This document shows, piece after piece, positions 16,309 through 25,039 of a stretch of DNA of 64,000 bases. The stretch lies in contig JAZOLO010000007.1 of the NCBI GenBank assembly GCA_045653035.1, positions 1 to 64,000 of the forward strand. Reading direction: 5' to 3'. The position numbers and the translations under genes were made by a program. Within the stretch, counting starts at the first letter, position 1. Every line of letters starts with the position of its first letter. The stretch comes from RGIG6353 sp045653035 (GTDB lineage Bacteria > Bacillota > Clostridia > Oscillospirales > SIG627). Below the pieces are notes generated by a model that was not told the DNA's origin, did not search any database, and worked only from the letters and a program-made list of their open reading frames with translations.

Positions 16309-16351
16309 AAAGAGGGTTGTATTAAATGATTTAGATACAACCCTCTTTTCG
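16309..16351 (+). terminator. Terminator of ylmH
   Basis: aaaagagggttgtat / atacaaccctctttt stem of 14-15 bp. Confidence 0.85.
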
Positions 16352-16878
16352 TACATGAATTGATGCCTTTTACATCATGAATTTACCCCAAGGGCACTTC
16401 CTCGCTATACTCATAGCTATGCATTCGCCATAAATTTTCAATAATAATATTAAAGCGAATTGGAAGATAGATGAATTTGTTTTGAGAGTGTGAAAGCTCT
16501 ATCTATTTTTGTGAAAAGATATTTCGCCAATAATATTGAAAAATTGATAAATCGGTGATACAATATACAAAATATATACTTATTTGCAATGGGTTAAGCG
16601 TGTAGACTTATACACTTTTATATACATGCGTTGGCATATTATTTAATAAAAATTTCTTTGCTTATGAAATTATCTATGCATATGCAAGTTTACATAAGAG
16701 TGTAAACCTTATGCCGGAATCGTGAGCTTTTGCTAATTAGTTCAGCAAAATGGGCTACGCACTTTTTATTTACATTCATTTTTGAAAATTGCAACTAAAA
16801 TTTACATAATTGTCAAGTAAAGTTGGTGGAAAGCAACCGAAATAATAATGTAGAATTTTACAGAAGGAAGGTGTACAA
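16352..16878. other. AT-rich leader/intergenic region before the HTH-zinc-ribbon gene
   Basis: A possible terminator-like fold lies at 16463-16512 (agatag ... ctatctattttt). A promoter TTGAAA-17-TACAAT lies at 16536-16564. If used, it gives an approximately 305-base untranslated leader for the gene at 16879. That leader holds small hairpins: gtgta-gact-tacac (16599-16613 region), gtttac-ataagagt-gtaaac (near 16688) and ttttgct-aattagttc-agcaaaa (near 16730). No known riboswitch motif was recognised and no ORF is present. Confidence 0.45.
16536..16564 (+). promoter_or_regulatory. Candidate promoter of the 16879-20427 block
   Basis: TTGAAA (16536-16541), 17 bases, TACAAT (16559-16564). It is far (about 310 bases) from the first start codon. 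A weaker TGGAAA-18-TAGAAT close to the gene is an alternative. Confidence 0.45.
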
Positions 16879-17577
16879 ATGAACTTTGCAGTTAAACTTC
16901 TTCTATTAAGAAAACAAAAAGGTTTATCGCAAGAACAACTTGCAGAAATGATTGAGGTATCAAGACAGTCTATTTCAAAATGGGAATCTCAACAAGCCTT
17001 GCCCGAAGCAAGTAAAATTATCGCAATTAGTAATATATTTGGTGTTTCTATTGACCAACTGTTAAAAGATGATTTAGAAATCGACGGATTAAAAGAGATA
17101 GAAATTGTTGGAACAGATGTTTCTTCTATTATTTCGTTAAAGGTAATGTTTTGTACCAAATGTGGAAAAGAAAATAACGCTGATAGCAAATTTTGTGGAT
17201 ACTGTGGAAACCCATTCATTTCTTTTGTTACAGAGAATGAATTGACGAAAGAGGATATGGATTTTGCATACTATAAAGCAAGTTTAGAAAAGCAACAGCA
17301 AGAATTGTTAATGCGTGAGCAAGAACTGGAAGAAGTGCGGCGTCAAAATGCTCAGAGGCAAGAACAGTTATACCTACAACAAAAACAATATGATGATATG
17401 ATGAAATGTCCACGGTGCGGCTCAACTTCTTTATCAGGTAACAAAAAAGGCTATGGTGTTGGGAAAGGGGTTATAGGTGCAGTTGTGTTTGGACCGTTAG
17501 GTTTAATAGCTGGGAATATGGGATCAAAAAAAGTAATTGTAACTTGTATGAAATGTGGCTATAAATTCAAAAAGTAA
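16879..17577 (+). CDS. XRE-type HTH protein with two zinc ribbons and coiled coil
   Basis: 232 residues in four parts. Residues 1-65 are a Cro/C1-type HTH (LLLRKQKGLSQEQLAEMIEV, SRQSISKWE). Residues about 91-113 are a zinc ribbon (FCTKCGK...FCGYCGN). Residues 122-175 are a Gln/Glu-rich coiled coil. The last 55 residues are a second zinc ribbon split by a glycine-rich hydrophobic hairpin (CPRCGS ... GVIGAVVFGPLGLIAG ... CMKCGYKFKK). It probably senses or binds at the membrane and regulates the genes after it, but this is inference. GAAGGAAGG precedes ATG 16879. The next gene starts 15 bases later. Codon use is more AT-rich than that of the housekeeping genes around it. Confidence 0.8.
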   Translation: MNFAVKLLLLRKQKGLSQEQLAEMIEVSRQSISKWESQQALPEASKIIAISNIFGVSIDQLLKDDLEIDGLKEIEIVGTDVSSIISLKVMFCTKCGKENNADSKFCGYCGNPFISFVTENELTKEDMDFAYYKASLEKQQQELLMREQELEEVRRQNAQRQEQLYLQQKQYDDMMKCPRCGSTSLSGNKKGYGVGKGVIGAVVFGPLGLIAGNMGSKKVIVTCMKCGYKFKK

Positions 17578-17592
17578 GGGATGGTAATTAAA

Positions 17593-18465
17593 ATGAAATA
17601 TTGCTCTAAATGTGGAAACCAAATGGCTGATGATATGGTGTTTTGCCAAAAATGTGGTACAAAAATAGTTGTTGTAAATTCAACTGTTATACAAGAAACA
17701 GCAAACACACAAAACGAGAGTGAAAACATCGTAAATAAAGTGTATCCAATGGTGACAAGTAAAGCACCTATTATGCGAAAAGGCATGAAGATAAGTATGA
17801 TAATTTGCTTTGTTCTAGCAGGTATTTACACGTTAATAGGCTTTGTTGAGACTATGATTATTGGCTTTGGTTTCTTTTTTGCTGTTTTAGGAATTATGTT
17901 TTTGTTATTAGGAAAAAGTCCAAAAGGTGAAAAATACATATTTGGTAAATTAAGAAAAGGAGCTTTTATAGCTATATGTATAGCAACAGCCTATGTGTTT
18001 GTAATAGTATCTATGTTAGCTTTTGCACCTTCGACTGTAACAACAAGTGGTAACACCAATGGAGAAAACCAAGGTGCATTTGAAAATAATGAGAAGGTTT
18101 CACTTGATGATATAGAAAAGTGGTACAAAAACGAAATGCCGAACGTAACTCAAAATCTTATCGAATATTCTAACGGCGTAAAAGGAATTTCAAATATTAA
18201 TATTACAGATAGCAAGTTCCGTTTTGGAGAGCAATATGGATTGTATGACTGCCATTATACATACTACTTTACTTGTAAAGTAAATGGCGAAAAATGTACA
18301 GGCGAAGCAAGAGCTTTTAGAAAATATAATGGCTCGAATGTTGATTGGTTCCATTTTGAAATATCAAAGGATTCTGATTGGTCTACTGTTGTTGAAATAT
18401 ATGATGAATCATTTGATGAAAAAATAGAAAGTTACTATAAAGAATTACTTTCTCAATACAAATAA
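17593..18465 (+). CDS. Zinc-ribbon membrane protein with extracytoplasmic C-terminal domain
   Basis: 290 residues. An N-terminal zinc ribbon (YCSKCGNQMADDMVFCQKCG, residues 3-22) is followed by a linker, then three hydrophobic segments between about residues 68 and 155, then a soluble C-terminal domain of about 125 residues with Asp/Glu/Lys-rich ends (DDIEKWYKNEMPNVTQNLIE). ATG 17593 is preferred over an ATG 12 bases upstream because of the GGGATGG spacing. The family of the C-terminal domain is not recognised. It probably forms one transcript with the HTH-zinc-ribbon gene before it and the SLH gene after it. Confidence 0.75.
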   Translation: MKYCSKCGNQMADDMVFCQKCGTKIVVVNSTVIQETANTQNESENIVNKVYPMVTSKAPIMRKGMKISMIICFVLAGIYTLIGFVETMIIGFGFFFAVLGIMFLLLGKSPKGEKYIFGKLRKGAFIAICIATAYVFVIVSMLAFAPSTVTTSGNTNGENQGAFENNEKVSLDDIEKWYKNEMPNVTQNLIEYSNGVKGISNINITDSKFRFGEQYGLYDCHYTYYFTCKVNGEKCTGEARAFRKYNGSNVDWFHFEISKDSDWSTVVEIYDESFDEKIESYYKELLSQYK

Positions 18466-18498
18466 CAAAATAAGATATCGGTTTGGGAGGTTTTCTGT

Positions 18499-20427
18499 TT
18501 GATAAGATCAAGTAAAATCATAGTAATAATTATATGTGTTATGCTTGGATTAAGTATAGGAGTTTATGCAGCTCCTCCTTGTGAAGATGCAGACGGAATG
18601 GCCAATGCATTATACGACTTTGGTTTGTTTAATGGTACAGGAATAGCATCTGATGGCTCTCCTATATACAGTCTAGAAAAAACGGCAACAAGACAAGAAG
18701 CAGTGGTAATGCTTATTCGCTTGTTGGGAAAAGAAACAGAAGCAAAGCAATGTACAGCAAAGCATCCGTTTTTTGATGTAGATACATGGGCGGATAAGTA
18801 TATCGCCTATGCATATTCCCAAAATATTGCAAAAGGAATAAGCCCTACTGAATTTGGTTCAAATCAGAGCGTAAATGCACAGCAGTACTTAACTTTTTTA
18901 TTAAGAGCATTGGGCTACAATGATTCAATTGGAGATTTTTCATACGAAAAAGTATTCACATTTTCAGATTCTGTGGGACTTACAAAGGGGGTATATGCTT
19001 TAGGTGATACTTTTTTGAGAAGAGATATGGTATGGTTGTCAAGTGGAGCTCTTCTCCAAAAAAACAAGAATGGCACACCTCTCATCAAACAATTAAAAAA
19101 AGATGGTTGTATTTCTTCTGAACAGTATAATAACGGTCTTTCCACTATGATGTATGCTGAACTAATGCATGATTTTCGGTATTTTACTCTTTTGGGTGAT
19201 GGTGGTGCTGTGCTTGAGGTTGATGTTTATGATTTGTATACTGAACCCGGTCAAGGCGAATATGCAGGCTACTCTAGATTAAGAGGCTATGTTTATGATA
19301 AAGAATATCCAATATATTTTCAAGGTCAAATTGGGTCATATAATTACGCAACATCTCACAATCATAATCTCAATGATATCTGCACTTGGACTTATAACGG
19401 CATAACGTATAAGAATACTCGCAGTGACTGTTATAGTTTTTTTAGTGATACAACCTTTTTCCAAAGTTATTATAGTTCGTTGTCTAATTGTGTGTTATCA
19501 GTAAATTGGTTCCAAGATACTTTTGGAAAAATTTATGATGATTGGTCTGCTTATATGGCGTTTACAACAGGTAACTCTGGTGGTTTAGTACAACGATACT
19601 TAGAAATGCAAAATGGAATATATTACCACTTGCCGCACGGAGTATTTTCTGCCGAAGATTATTACGGGTTATTTGACTTCGAGGAATCATGGAAAAATCA
19701 AGAGTTAAATACGGATTGGATAGGAGAATACGAACTTTCCCAATTGGCGGGCGACTCAGATTTATGCTTTGGGATAATTGCGGCATCTCTGCCAAATTAT
19801 TCTGCCGGTATTGGGGATCTAGTTTATGGATTCTATATGCAAGGTTTTTCAGTCCAATATTTATTATGTATATATGATATGCCGAAATCTTTTGCAGACA
19901 TGGAAAACGGAGAAGCAACATATAGTGGCATTCGTTTCAAAAGAGAAAACGGAAAGTGGTACTTTAATCCAGATGATTTGATGAAAGTTGGTTTGTTGAA
20001 CGCAGACGGAACACTCAACGAAACAATCCTTGAACAAGATAATAACTGTGGATCAGGAGATGATAATTATTACTCTAACAGTTATAATGACAGTAACAAT
20101 GATTTTGGTTACGATCCAAGCAAAGTTAATAAAGAGTTCAACAAAGAATGGATTTCCTCCGATGAGTTAGACAATCTTTATGACCTCGATTCATTGTGGA
20201 TGGGTGAAGAAATTTGGATATACCGAAACGCTTACTCTTGGAGTGATGAAGAAGACATAAGCTTCATACTTACGGGTTCTCCTAAAAGTACTTTTAAAGA
20301 AAATACAACGTATGAATGCACTTATAAAAACTTTACAATAAGAGTACAACGTAATGGCAAAACATATAGTATACTCTATTTTAACTATGAAGATTTGTGT
20401 AATGCTGGTATAATAGAAAGATTATAA
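18499..20427 (+). CDS. SLH-domain exoprotein, unknown C-terminal part
   Basis: 642 residues starting with TTG 18499 after GGGAGG. Residues 1-25 are a signal peptide ending VYAAP. Residues 30-200 contain S-layer homology repeats (TATRQEAVVMLIRLLG; PFFDVDTWADKYIAYAYSQN; VNAQQYLTFLLRALGY), which bind secondary wall polymers and hold proteins on the surface. The remaining approximately 430 residues are Tyr/Asp/Asn-rich with no recognised enzyme motif; residues about 515-550 are a disordered Asn/Asp/Ser/Tyr linker, after which an approximately 90-residue domain follows. AT-rich codon use, like the two genes before it, suggests transfer. Confidence 0.8.
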   Translation: MIRSSKIIVIIICVMLGLSIGVYAAPPCEDADGMANALYDFGLFNGTGIASDGSPIYSLEKTATRQEAVVMLIRLLGKETEAKQCTAKHPFFDVDTWADKYIAYAYSQNIAKGISPTEFGSNQSVNAQQYLTFLLRALGYNDSIGDFSYEKVFTFSDSVGLTKGVYALGDTFLRRDMVWLSSGALLQKNKNGTPLIKQLKKDGCISSEQYNNGLSTMMYAELMHDFRYFTLLGDGGAVLEVDVYDLYTEPGQGEYAGYSRLRGYVYDKEYPIYFQGQIGSYNYATSHNHNLNDICTWTYNGITYKNTRSDCYSFFSDTTFFQSYYSSLSNCVLSVNWFQDTFGKIYDDWSAYMAFTTGNSGGLVQRYLEMQNGIYYHLPHGVFSAEDYYGLFDFEESWKNQELNTDWIGEYELSQLAGDSDLCFGIIAASLPNYSAGIGDLVYGFYMQGFSVQYLLCIYDMPKSFADMENGEATYSGIRFKRENGKWYFNPDDLMKVGLLNADGTLNETILEQDNNCGSGDDNYYSNSYNDSNNDFGYDPSKVNKEFNKEWISSDELDNLYDLDSLWMGEEIWIYRNAYSWSDEEDISFILTGSPKSTFKENTTYECTYKNFTIRVQRNGKTYSILYFNYEDLCNAGIIERL

Positions 20428-20449
20428 TAGAATAGATTACAAATTAAAA

Positions 20450-20487
20450 AAGACCACACAAAAGGTAAATTCCTTGAGTGTGGCCTT
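20450..20487. terminator. Terminator after the SLH gene
   Basis: aagaccacac / gtgtggcctt stem with an inner aagg...cctt, flanked by A and T runs. Confidence 0.75.
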
Positions 20488-20518
20488 ATAAATTTGTTAA
20501 ATAGAGCTGTTTTATATT

Positions 20519-20569
20519 AAAATTTTTGAGGGTCAAGGGAACTTTTTTCAAAAAGTTCCTTTGAAAACG
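20519..20569 (-). repeat. R1 repeat copy 3, 3' of obg
   Basis: Minus strand: aaaggaactttttgaaaaaagttccctt palindrome followed by ttgaccctcaaaaattttaa, a divergent form of the R1 tail. It touches the obg stop codon. Confidence 0.6.
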
Positions 20570-21841
20570 TTATTTCACGTAATCGAACTCGAAGCCGTAG
20601 ATAGAAACTGTATCGCCGTCACGAACTCCCAACTCTTCAAGCTGTTCAAACACCTTTGCTTTTTTGAGTACCTTGTGGAAGTAGGCAAGAGATTCTCTGT
20701 CCTCGAAGTTTACGTTACCAACGAGTCTTTCAAGCCAAGCACTCTCTACTACCCATACACCGCCCTTTGAAAGAGTAGCGGTGACGCTTCTGTCGCCCGT
20801 GAGGTCGATTTCCTCCTCGATGAACTCAGCCTCGTATCTTTCCTGCTTTGGGAGAGTGGTGAGAAGACGTGCCGTTTCCTTCATAAGCTCGTCAACGCCT
20901 GAGCGTGTCGCCGCCGAAACGTAGAAGAGTTTCACACCGTGAGCGTCGGCATATTCCTCAAGTCGCTGTTTATTCTCGTCCTCAACGCCCACGTCGCACT
21001 TGTTTAATACGAGTATCTGGGGACGGGTCGCCATTTCGGGATTATAGCGTTCAAGCTCGGCATTTATCTTTTCAATATCATCAATGGGGTCGCGACCCTC
21101 GGTAGCCGCCGCATCTACAACGTGTAAAAGAAGCCTGCAACGGTCTACGTGACGAAGGAACTCGTGTCCCAGTCCCGCACCGTCTGACGCACCCTCGATG
21201 AGTCCGGGGATATCCGCCATAACGAAGCTTTCGGTATCCACCTTTACAACGCCAAGCATAGGGGAAAGGGTAGTAAAGTGATAGTTTGCAATTTTGGGAC
21301 GTGCGGCGGAAACCATAGAGAGGAGAGTGGACTTTCCAACGTTGGGGAAGCCCACGAGTCCTACGTCGGCAAGCATCTTAAGCTCAAGCACGAGAGTACG
21401 CTCCTCGCCTGTAGTAGCGCTCTTTGCAAATCTCGGTATCTGACGGGTGGGAGTTGCGAAATGAGTGTTACCGAAACCGCCTCTGCCGCCCTTTGCCGCA
21501 ATAAAGCGTCCGTCCTCACCCATGTCGTACATAAGCTTTCCGCTTTCAGCATCCTTTATAAGAGTGCCCTGAGGGACTTTTATGATAAGGTCCTCGGCGG
21601 TCTTACCGTGGAACTTCTCACCCTTACCGTCCTCACCGTTCTGGGCCGTGAATTTTCTTCTGTATCTGAAGGGGAGAAGTGTGTTCTCACCCGAGTCCAC
21701 CTCGAAAACTACATTGCCGCCGTGACCTCCGTCACCACCGCTGGGACCGCCCTCAGCAACGTATTTCTCGCGGTGAAATGCAACGGCACCGTTACCGCCG
21801 TTACCCGCTTTAACGTATATTTCAACTTTGTCTATAAACAT
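20570..21841 (-). CDS. obg: Obg family GTPase (ObgE/CgtA)
   Basis: 423 residues in the three-domain Obg layout. The N-terminal glycine-rich Obg fold (KAGNGGNGAVAFHREKYV, GGPSGGDGGHGGNVVFE) spans residues 1-158. The G domain has GFPNVGKSTLLS (G1), DIPGLIEGASDGAGLGHEFL (G3) and LNKCD (G4). The OCT domain at the C-terminus ends VRDGDTVSIYGFEFDYVK. It acts in 50S ribosome assembly and (p)ppGpp response. ATG 21841 has AAAGGAG. It is the last gene of rplU-prp-rpmA-obg, a usual order in Firmicutes, with about 150 bases between rpmA and obg. Confidence 0.96.
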   Translation of the reverse strand: MFIDKVEIYVKAGNGGNGAVAFHREKYVAEGGPSGGDGGHGGNVVFEVDSGENTLLPFRYRRKFTAQNGEDGKGEKFHGKTAEDLIIKVPQGTLIKDAESGKLMYDMGEDGRFIAAKGGRGGFGNTHFATPTRQIPRFAKSATTGEERTLVLELKMLADVGLVGFPNVGKSTLLSMVSAARPKIANYHFTTLSPMLGVVKVDTESFVMADIPGLIEGASDGAGLGHEFLRHVDRCRLLLHVVDAAATEGRDPIDDIEKINAELERYNPEMATRPQILVLNKCDVGVEDENKQRLEEYADAHGVKLFYVSAATRSGVDELMKETARLLTTLPKQERYEAEFIEEEIDLTGDRSVTATLSKGGVWVVESAWLERLVGNVNFEDRESLAYFHKVLKKAKVFEQLEELGVRDGDTVSIYGFEFDYVK

Positions 21842-21998
21842 AATATACTCCTTTGGAGAATGAAAAATGCAGAATTTCGGAAAATTTGCCGAAGGCAAAT
21901 TAACTATACTTATTCGCTATTACCTATTACTTCTTACTTTTATTTATCACCGAGTGACAAATAAAAGGAGTTGCTTTCGGCAACTCCTTTTTTGGTTC

Positions 21999-22271
21999 TT
22001 ATCTTACGCTGACTTTCTTTCTTCCGCCTGCCATGGGCTCGAACTTAACGATACCGTCGGTAAGTGCGAAGAGAGTGTCATCAGAGCCTCTTCCAACATT
22101 TTCGCCGGGATGAATGTGAGTTCCTCTCTGGCGAACAAGGATATTACCTGCTACACATGCCTGACCGTCAGCCTTCTTTGCACCAAGTCTCTTGGACTCG
22201 GAATCACGTCCGTTCTTAGTAGAACCAACACCTTTTTTATGTGCAAAAAACTGTAAGCTTAATCTTAACAT
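21999..22271 (-). CDS. rpmA: 50S ribosomal protein L27 with Prp-cleavable N-terminus
   Basis: 90 residues. The N-terminus MLRLSLQFFAHKKGVGSTKN carries the Firmicutes extension LSLQFF/A that is known in Staphylococcus to be removed by the protease Prp before assembly; the mature protein starts AHKKG. The rest (GNILVRQRGTHIHPGENVGR) is typical L27 near the peptidyl transferase centre. The gene follows prp by 4 bases, giving direct context for processing. Confidence 0.96.
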   Translation of the reverse strand: MLRLSLQFFAHKKGVGSTKNGRDSESKRLGAKKADGQACVAGNILVRQRGTHIHPGENVGRGSDDTLFALTDGIVKFEPMAGGRKKVSVR

Positions 22272-22275
22272 GACC

Positions 22276-22626
22276 TCAATTTCCTTTCGTGATATTTTGT
22301 TGCTTTGTGGTAACTTTTAGATTCTCGGGATACTGCAACTGTAAGTCCTGAAGCTGTAACATAAAGCCTTTTATTACGCCGTCAACCGAATTCTCGGTTC
22401 CGACTACTGCATTTTCTACCATCGCCTCAATCTTCGCCTCGTCCCCGTCAACTATCGTTGCAAGGTCGCATTTAAAGACCTCGGTGAGAGTGTTGATTAC
22501 AAGATTTGTCATTCCGCTTACTGCCGCACAAACAACGTCTGGACCGTCGGTCTCAAACATGGCATGACCCGTAAGGGAAAACCCCGTAAACCTTTCCTCG
22601 GCTTTATAAAAAACGGCTTTAATCAT
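22276..22626 (-). CDS. prp: Ribosomal-processing cysteine protease Prp
   Basis: 116 residues. The catalytic His is in FTGFSLTGHAMFETDG (about residue 21) and the Cys in DVVCAAVSGMTNLVINTL (about residue 33), matching the His/Cys dyad of the family formerly called YsxB/DUF464. It cleaves the N-terminus of L27. It sits between rplU and rpmA, overlapping the rplU stop (TAATG), so translation is probably coupled. Confidence 0.93.
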   Translation of the reverse strand: MIKAVFYKAEERFTGFSLTGHAMFETDGPDVVCAAVSGMTNLVINTLTEVFKCDLATIVDGDEAKIEAMVENAVVGTENSVDGVIKGFMLQLQDLQLQYPENLKVTTKQQNITKGN

Positions 22627-22937
22627 TACTTTGCAATCTTCTGAATCTGTACCTTAGTATAGGGCTGTCTGTGACCGATTTTCTTCTTGGAGTCCTTCTT
22701 GGGCTTGTACTTCAAGATGTGAATCTTCTTGCCCTTACCGTTCTTAAGAGCGGTAGCGGTAACTGTGCATCCTGCAACAGTAGGAGTACCGGCAACAAAA
22801 TTGTCACCATCGGAGAGTGCAAGTACGTTATCAAATGTAATTTCGGCACCTGCTTCAACATCAAGCTTTTCAACAAAGATGATGTCGCCTTCCTGAACCT
22901 TGTACTGCTTTCCGCCTGTTTTCATTACTGCAAACAC
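22626..22937 (-). CDS. rplU: 50S ribosomal protein L21
   Basis: 103 residues, usual length: MFAVMKTGGKQYKVQEGDII at the start and KKKIGHRQPYTKVQIQKI at the end. The start is taken as GTG 22937, which matches the family N-terminus (M.AVIKTGGKQ) and is preceded by GAGGTG; an upstream GTG overlaps that ribosome site. It is the first gene of the operon with prp, rpmA and obg. Confidence 0.95.
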   Translation of the reverse strand: MFAVMKTGGKQYKVQEGDIIFVEKLDVEAGAEITFDNVLALSDGDNFVAGTPTVAGCTVTATALKNGKGKKIHILKYKPKKDSKKKIGHRQPYTKVQIQKIAK

Positions 22938-23018
22938 GATAAGCACCTCGCTTTCTATTAACGTCTCGCTACGGTAGGTTGTCTTATGACATTAGATACC
23001 CACAATATGCGGCATAAT

Positions 23019-23047
23019 ATTCTAACACTACAATAATGGTTTGTCAA
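23019..23047 (-). promoter_or_regulatory. Promoter of rplU-prp-rpmA-obg
   Basis: Minus strand TTGACA (23042-23047), 17 bases, TAGAAT (23019-23024). The approximately 75-base leader to 22938 is where Firmicutes carry an L21 autoregulatory leader; gacaacctaccgtagcgag could form part of it, but this was not confirmed by folding. Confidence 0.7.
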
Positions 23048-23063
23048 GAGTTTTCTTAAAAAA

Positions 23064-24065
23064 TTACTTATTCATTCGATTTTTTGCAAAATTCCATGCC
23101 GAACGGCACATTTCCTCAAGTCCGAACCTCGTTTCCCAGTGAAGCTCGTTTTTTGCCTTTTCGGGATTTGCAAAGCAGGTGGGTATATCTCCTGCACGTC
23201 TTTCTGTTATAACGTAGGGCACTTTAACACTGTTTACCTTTTCAAAGGCGTGAACTATTTCAAGCACACTGTAGCCCTTGCCCGTGCCGAGATTATAGAT
23301 GTGAACACCCTTGTCGGTAGCATTCTCTATTGCTGCAATATGACCCATAGCAAGGTCGGTTACGTGAATGTAGTCTCTGACACCCGTGCCGTCAGGGGTG
23401 GGGTAGTCGTTGCCGAAAACGCTGAGCTGGTAAAGCTCACCTGAGGCAACCTTTACAATGTAGGGCATAAGGTTATTGGGAATACCGTTGGGGTTTTCGC
23501 CGATAAGACCCGACTCATCCGCACCTATGGGGTTGAAGTAGCGGAGAAGGGTTATATTCCACTCCTTGTCGCTTGTGGCAAGGTCGGTATATATTTTCTC
23601 TATCATAAGCTTTGTTGTGCCGTAAGGGTTTGTGGTGGAAAGAGGGAAGTCCTCCGAGATAGGCACTGTCTTCGGCTCACCGTAAACTGTTGCTGACGAG
23701 GAGAAAATAAGCGTTTTACAGCCGTGCTCTGCCATAACCTCTGCAAGTACTACCGAGCTTGTAATATTGTTTCTGTAGTAAAGCGTCGGCTTCTGCCATG
23801 ACTCGCCAACTGCTTTGAGTCCTGCAAAGTGAATAACTACGTCAATTTTATTTTCGTCAAATATTCTCTCGGTGGGCTCTTTTTCAGTAAGGTCAACGAG
23901 ATAGAAGCGAGGCTTTACACCCGTTATTTCTTTTATGCTGTCAAGAACACTCTCAGAGGAGTTTGAAAGGTTATCCGCAATAACAACCTCATATCCTTTT
24001 TTTATAAGTTCGACTGCGGTATGTGAGCCGATATAGCCTGTACCGCCTGTTACAAGTACTGTCAT
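23064..24065 (-). CDS. galE: UDP-glucose 4-epimerase
   Basis: 333 residues, an extended short-chain dehydrogenase. VTGGTGYIGSHTAVELIKKG at the N-terminus is the NAD-binding loop, IFSSSATVYGEP carries the catalytic Ser, NPYGTTKLMIEK the Tyr-x3-Lys pair (near residues 150-154), and GTGVRDYIHVTDLA is typical of GalE. It interconverts UDP-glucose and UDP-galactose for galactose use or surface glycans. It is a single gene, divergent from the zinc-ribbon cluster at 24215. Confidence 0.95.
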   Translation of the reverse strand: MTVLVTGGTGYIGSHTAVELIKKGYEVVIADNLSNSSESVLDSIKEITGVKPRFYLVDLTEKEPTERIFDENKIDVVIHFAGLKAVGESWQKPTLYYRNNITSSVVLAEVMAEHGCKTLIFSSSATVYGEPKTVPISEDFPLSTTNPYGTTKLMIEKIYTDLATSDKEWNITLLRYFNPIGADESGLIGENPNGIPNNLMPYIVKVASGELYQLSVFGNDYPTPDGTGVRDYIHVTDLAMGHIAAIENATDKGVHIYNLGTGKGYSVLEIVHAFEKVNSVKVPYVITERRAGDIPTCFANPEKAKNELHWETRFGLEEMCRSAWNFAKNRMNK

Positions 24066-24097
24066 AGTTTTAATCCTTTCACAAGATTTCTGTTATT

Positions 24098-24126
24098 ATA
24101 ATAACATATAACTTTTTCATTTTCAA
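24098..24126 (-). promoter_or_regulatory. Promoter of galE
   Basis: Minus strand TTGAAA (24121-24126), 17 bases, TATTAT (24098-24103). Confidence 0.6.
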
Positions 24127-24148
24127 TAGTAATACTTGCACATTTTTA

Positions 24149-24177
24149 TTGACAAATCGGTAACATTTGAATATAAT
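24149..24177 (+). promoter_or_regulatory. Promoter of the 24215-25705 zinc-ribbon cluster
   Basis: TTGACA (24149-24154), 17 bases, TATAAT (24172-24177): full consensus. Confidence 0.8.
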
Positions 24178-24214
24178 ATAGTTAACTAAAATTTAACAAA
24201 CAAAGGAGAATAAC

Positions 24215-24583
24215 ATGGCATTTTTTGACGATTTGGGCAAAAAGCTTTCCAAAGCAGGTCAGAGCGTTATGGATAAGGGCAAGGAATTTGCCGACATAAC
24301 AAAAATAAACCTTGCTATTTCCGACGAAGAAAAGAAGCTTGATGAAGCTTATAAGAAGCTCGGTAGGCTTTTTGTTGAAAAGATAGGCGACAGGGCCGAG
24401 GGCGACTTTGCAGAGCTTGTTTCAGAAGTAAAGGGAGCTCTTTCAAGGATTGACGAATTGAGACAGCAGATTAAAGACATAAAGGGTATCGCGGTATGCA
24501 CAAAGTGCGGTGCCGAAATTCAGGCTGATTCTGTTTTTTGTAACTCTTGCGGTGCAAAGCTTCAGGGCTCTGACGAACAGTAA
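24215..24583 (+). CDS. Coiled-coil protein with C-terminal zinc ribbon
   Basis: 122 residues. The first 90 are helical and charged (DEEKKLDEAYKKLGRLFVEK; SRIDELRQQIKDIKG), fitting a coiled coil. Residues about 95-116 form a zinc ribbon, CTKCGAEIQADSVFCNSCGA. There is no signal or membrane helix. Such short zinc-ribbon proteins are common in Clostridia but have no assigned role. It heads a three-gene set with the membrane protein at 24605 and the DUF4234 protein at 25040. AAAGGAG precedes the ATG. Confidence 0.8.
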   Translation: MAFFDDLGKKLSKAGQSVMDKGKEFADITKINLAISDEEKKLDEAYKKLGRLFVEKIGDRAEGDFAELVSEVKGALSRIDELRQQIKDIKGIAVCTKCGAEIQADSVFCNSCGAKLQGSDEQ

Positions 24584-24604
24584 TAAATTAAAAGGAGATA
24601 AAAA

Positions 24605-25024
24605 ATGAAAACAAAACTTGGTATTTCAACAGGCGTTCTTGCCGCACTCGTTTATTTTGCGGCTCTTTTCGGAGGCTTCGGCATAGGACTTATCGTTCTT
24701 GCGGGCTACGTGCTTCTTTTTGAAGCAGACGAATGGCTTAAGCGTATGGCGGTTAAAGCAGTAGTGTTTACCGTAACTCTTACCGTTCTTTCTTACGTAA
24801 TAGGTATTATCCCCGATGTAATTGATGTTATCAACTCAATTATCGACATCTTCAACGGCAAGACTATTTACCTTGAATGGCTGAATGACATCATAAACTT
24901 CGTTCTTACCGTTATTTCATTCGTAAGAACAGTTGCATTCCTTCTTCTCGGTATCAAGGCGATTTCAAAGTCTACTGTTTACATCCCAGTTGTTGACGGC
25001 ATGGTAAACAAATTTATAGGATAA
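24605..25024 (+). CDS. Four-helix membrane protein, unknown function
   Basis: 139 residues with hydrophobic segments at about 8-27, 28-40, 50-72 and 95-120; a charged turn (FEADEWLKRMAVK) lies between the second and third. No family is recognised with confidence. It lies 21 bases after the coiled-coil zinc-ribbon gene and 15 before the DUF4234 gene, so the three are probably made together. AAAGGAG precedes the ATG. Confidence 0.75.
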   Translation: MKTKLGISTGVLAALVYFAALFGGFGIGLIVLAGYVLLFEADEWLKRMAVKAVVFTVTLTVLSYVIGIIPDVIDVINSIIDIFNGKTIYLEWLNDIINFVLTVISFVRTVAFLLLGIKAISKSTVYIPVVDGMVNKFIG

Positions 25025-25039
25025 TTCAGGAGAAAAAAT

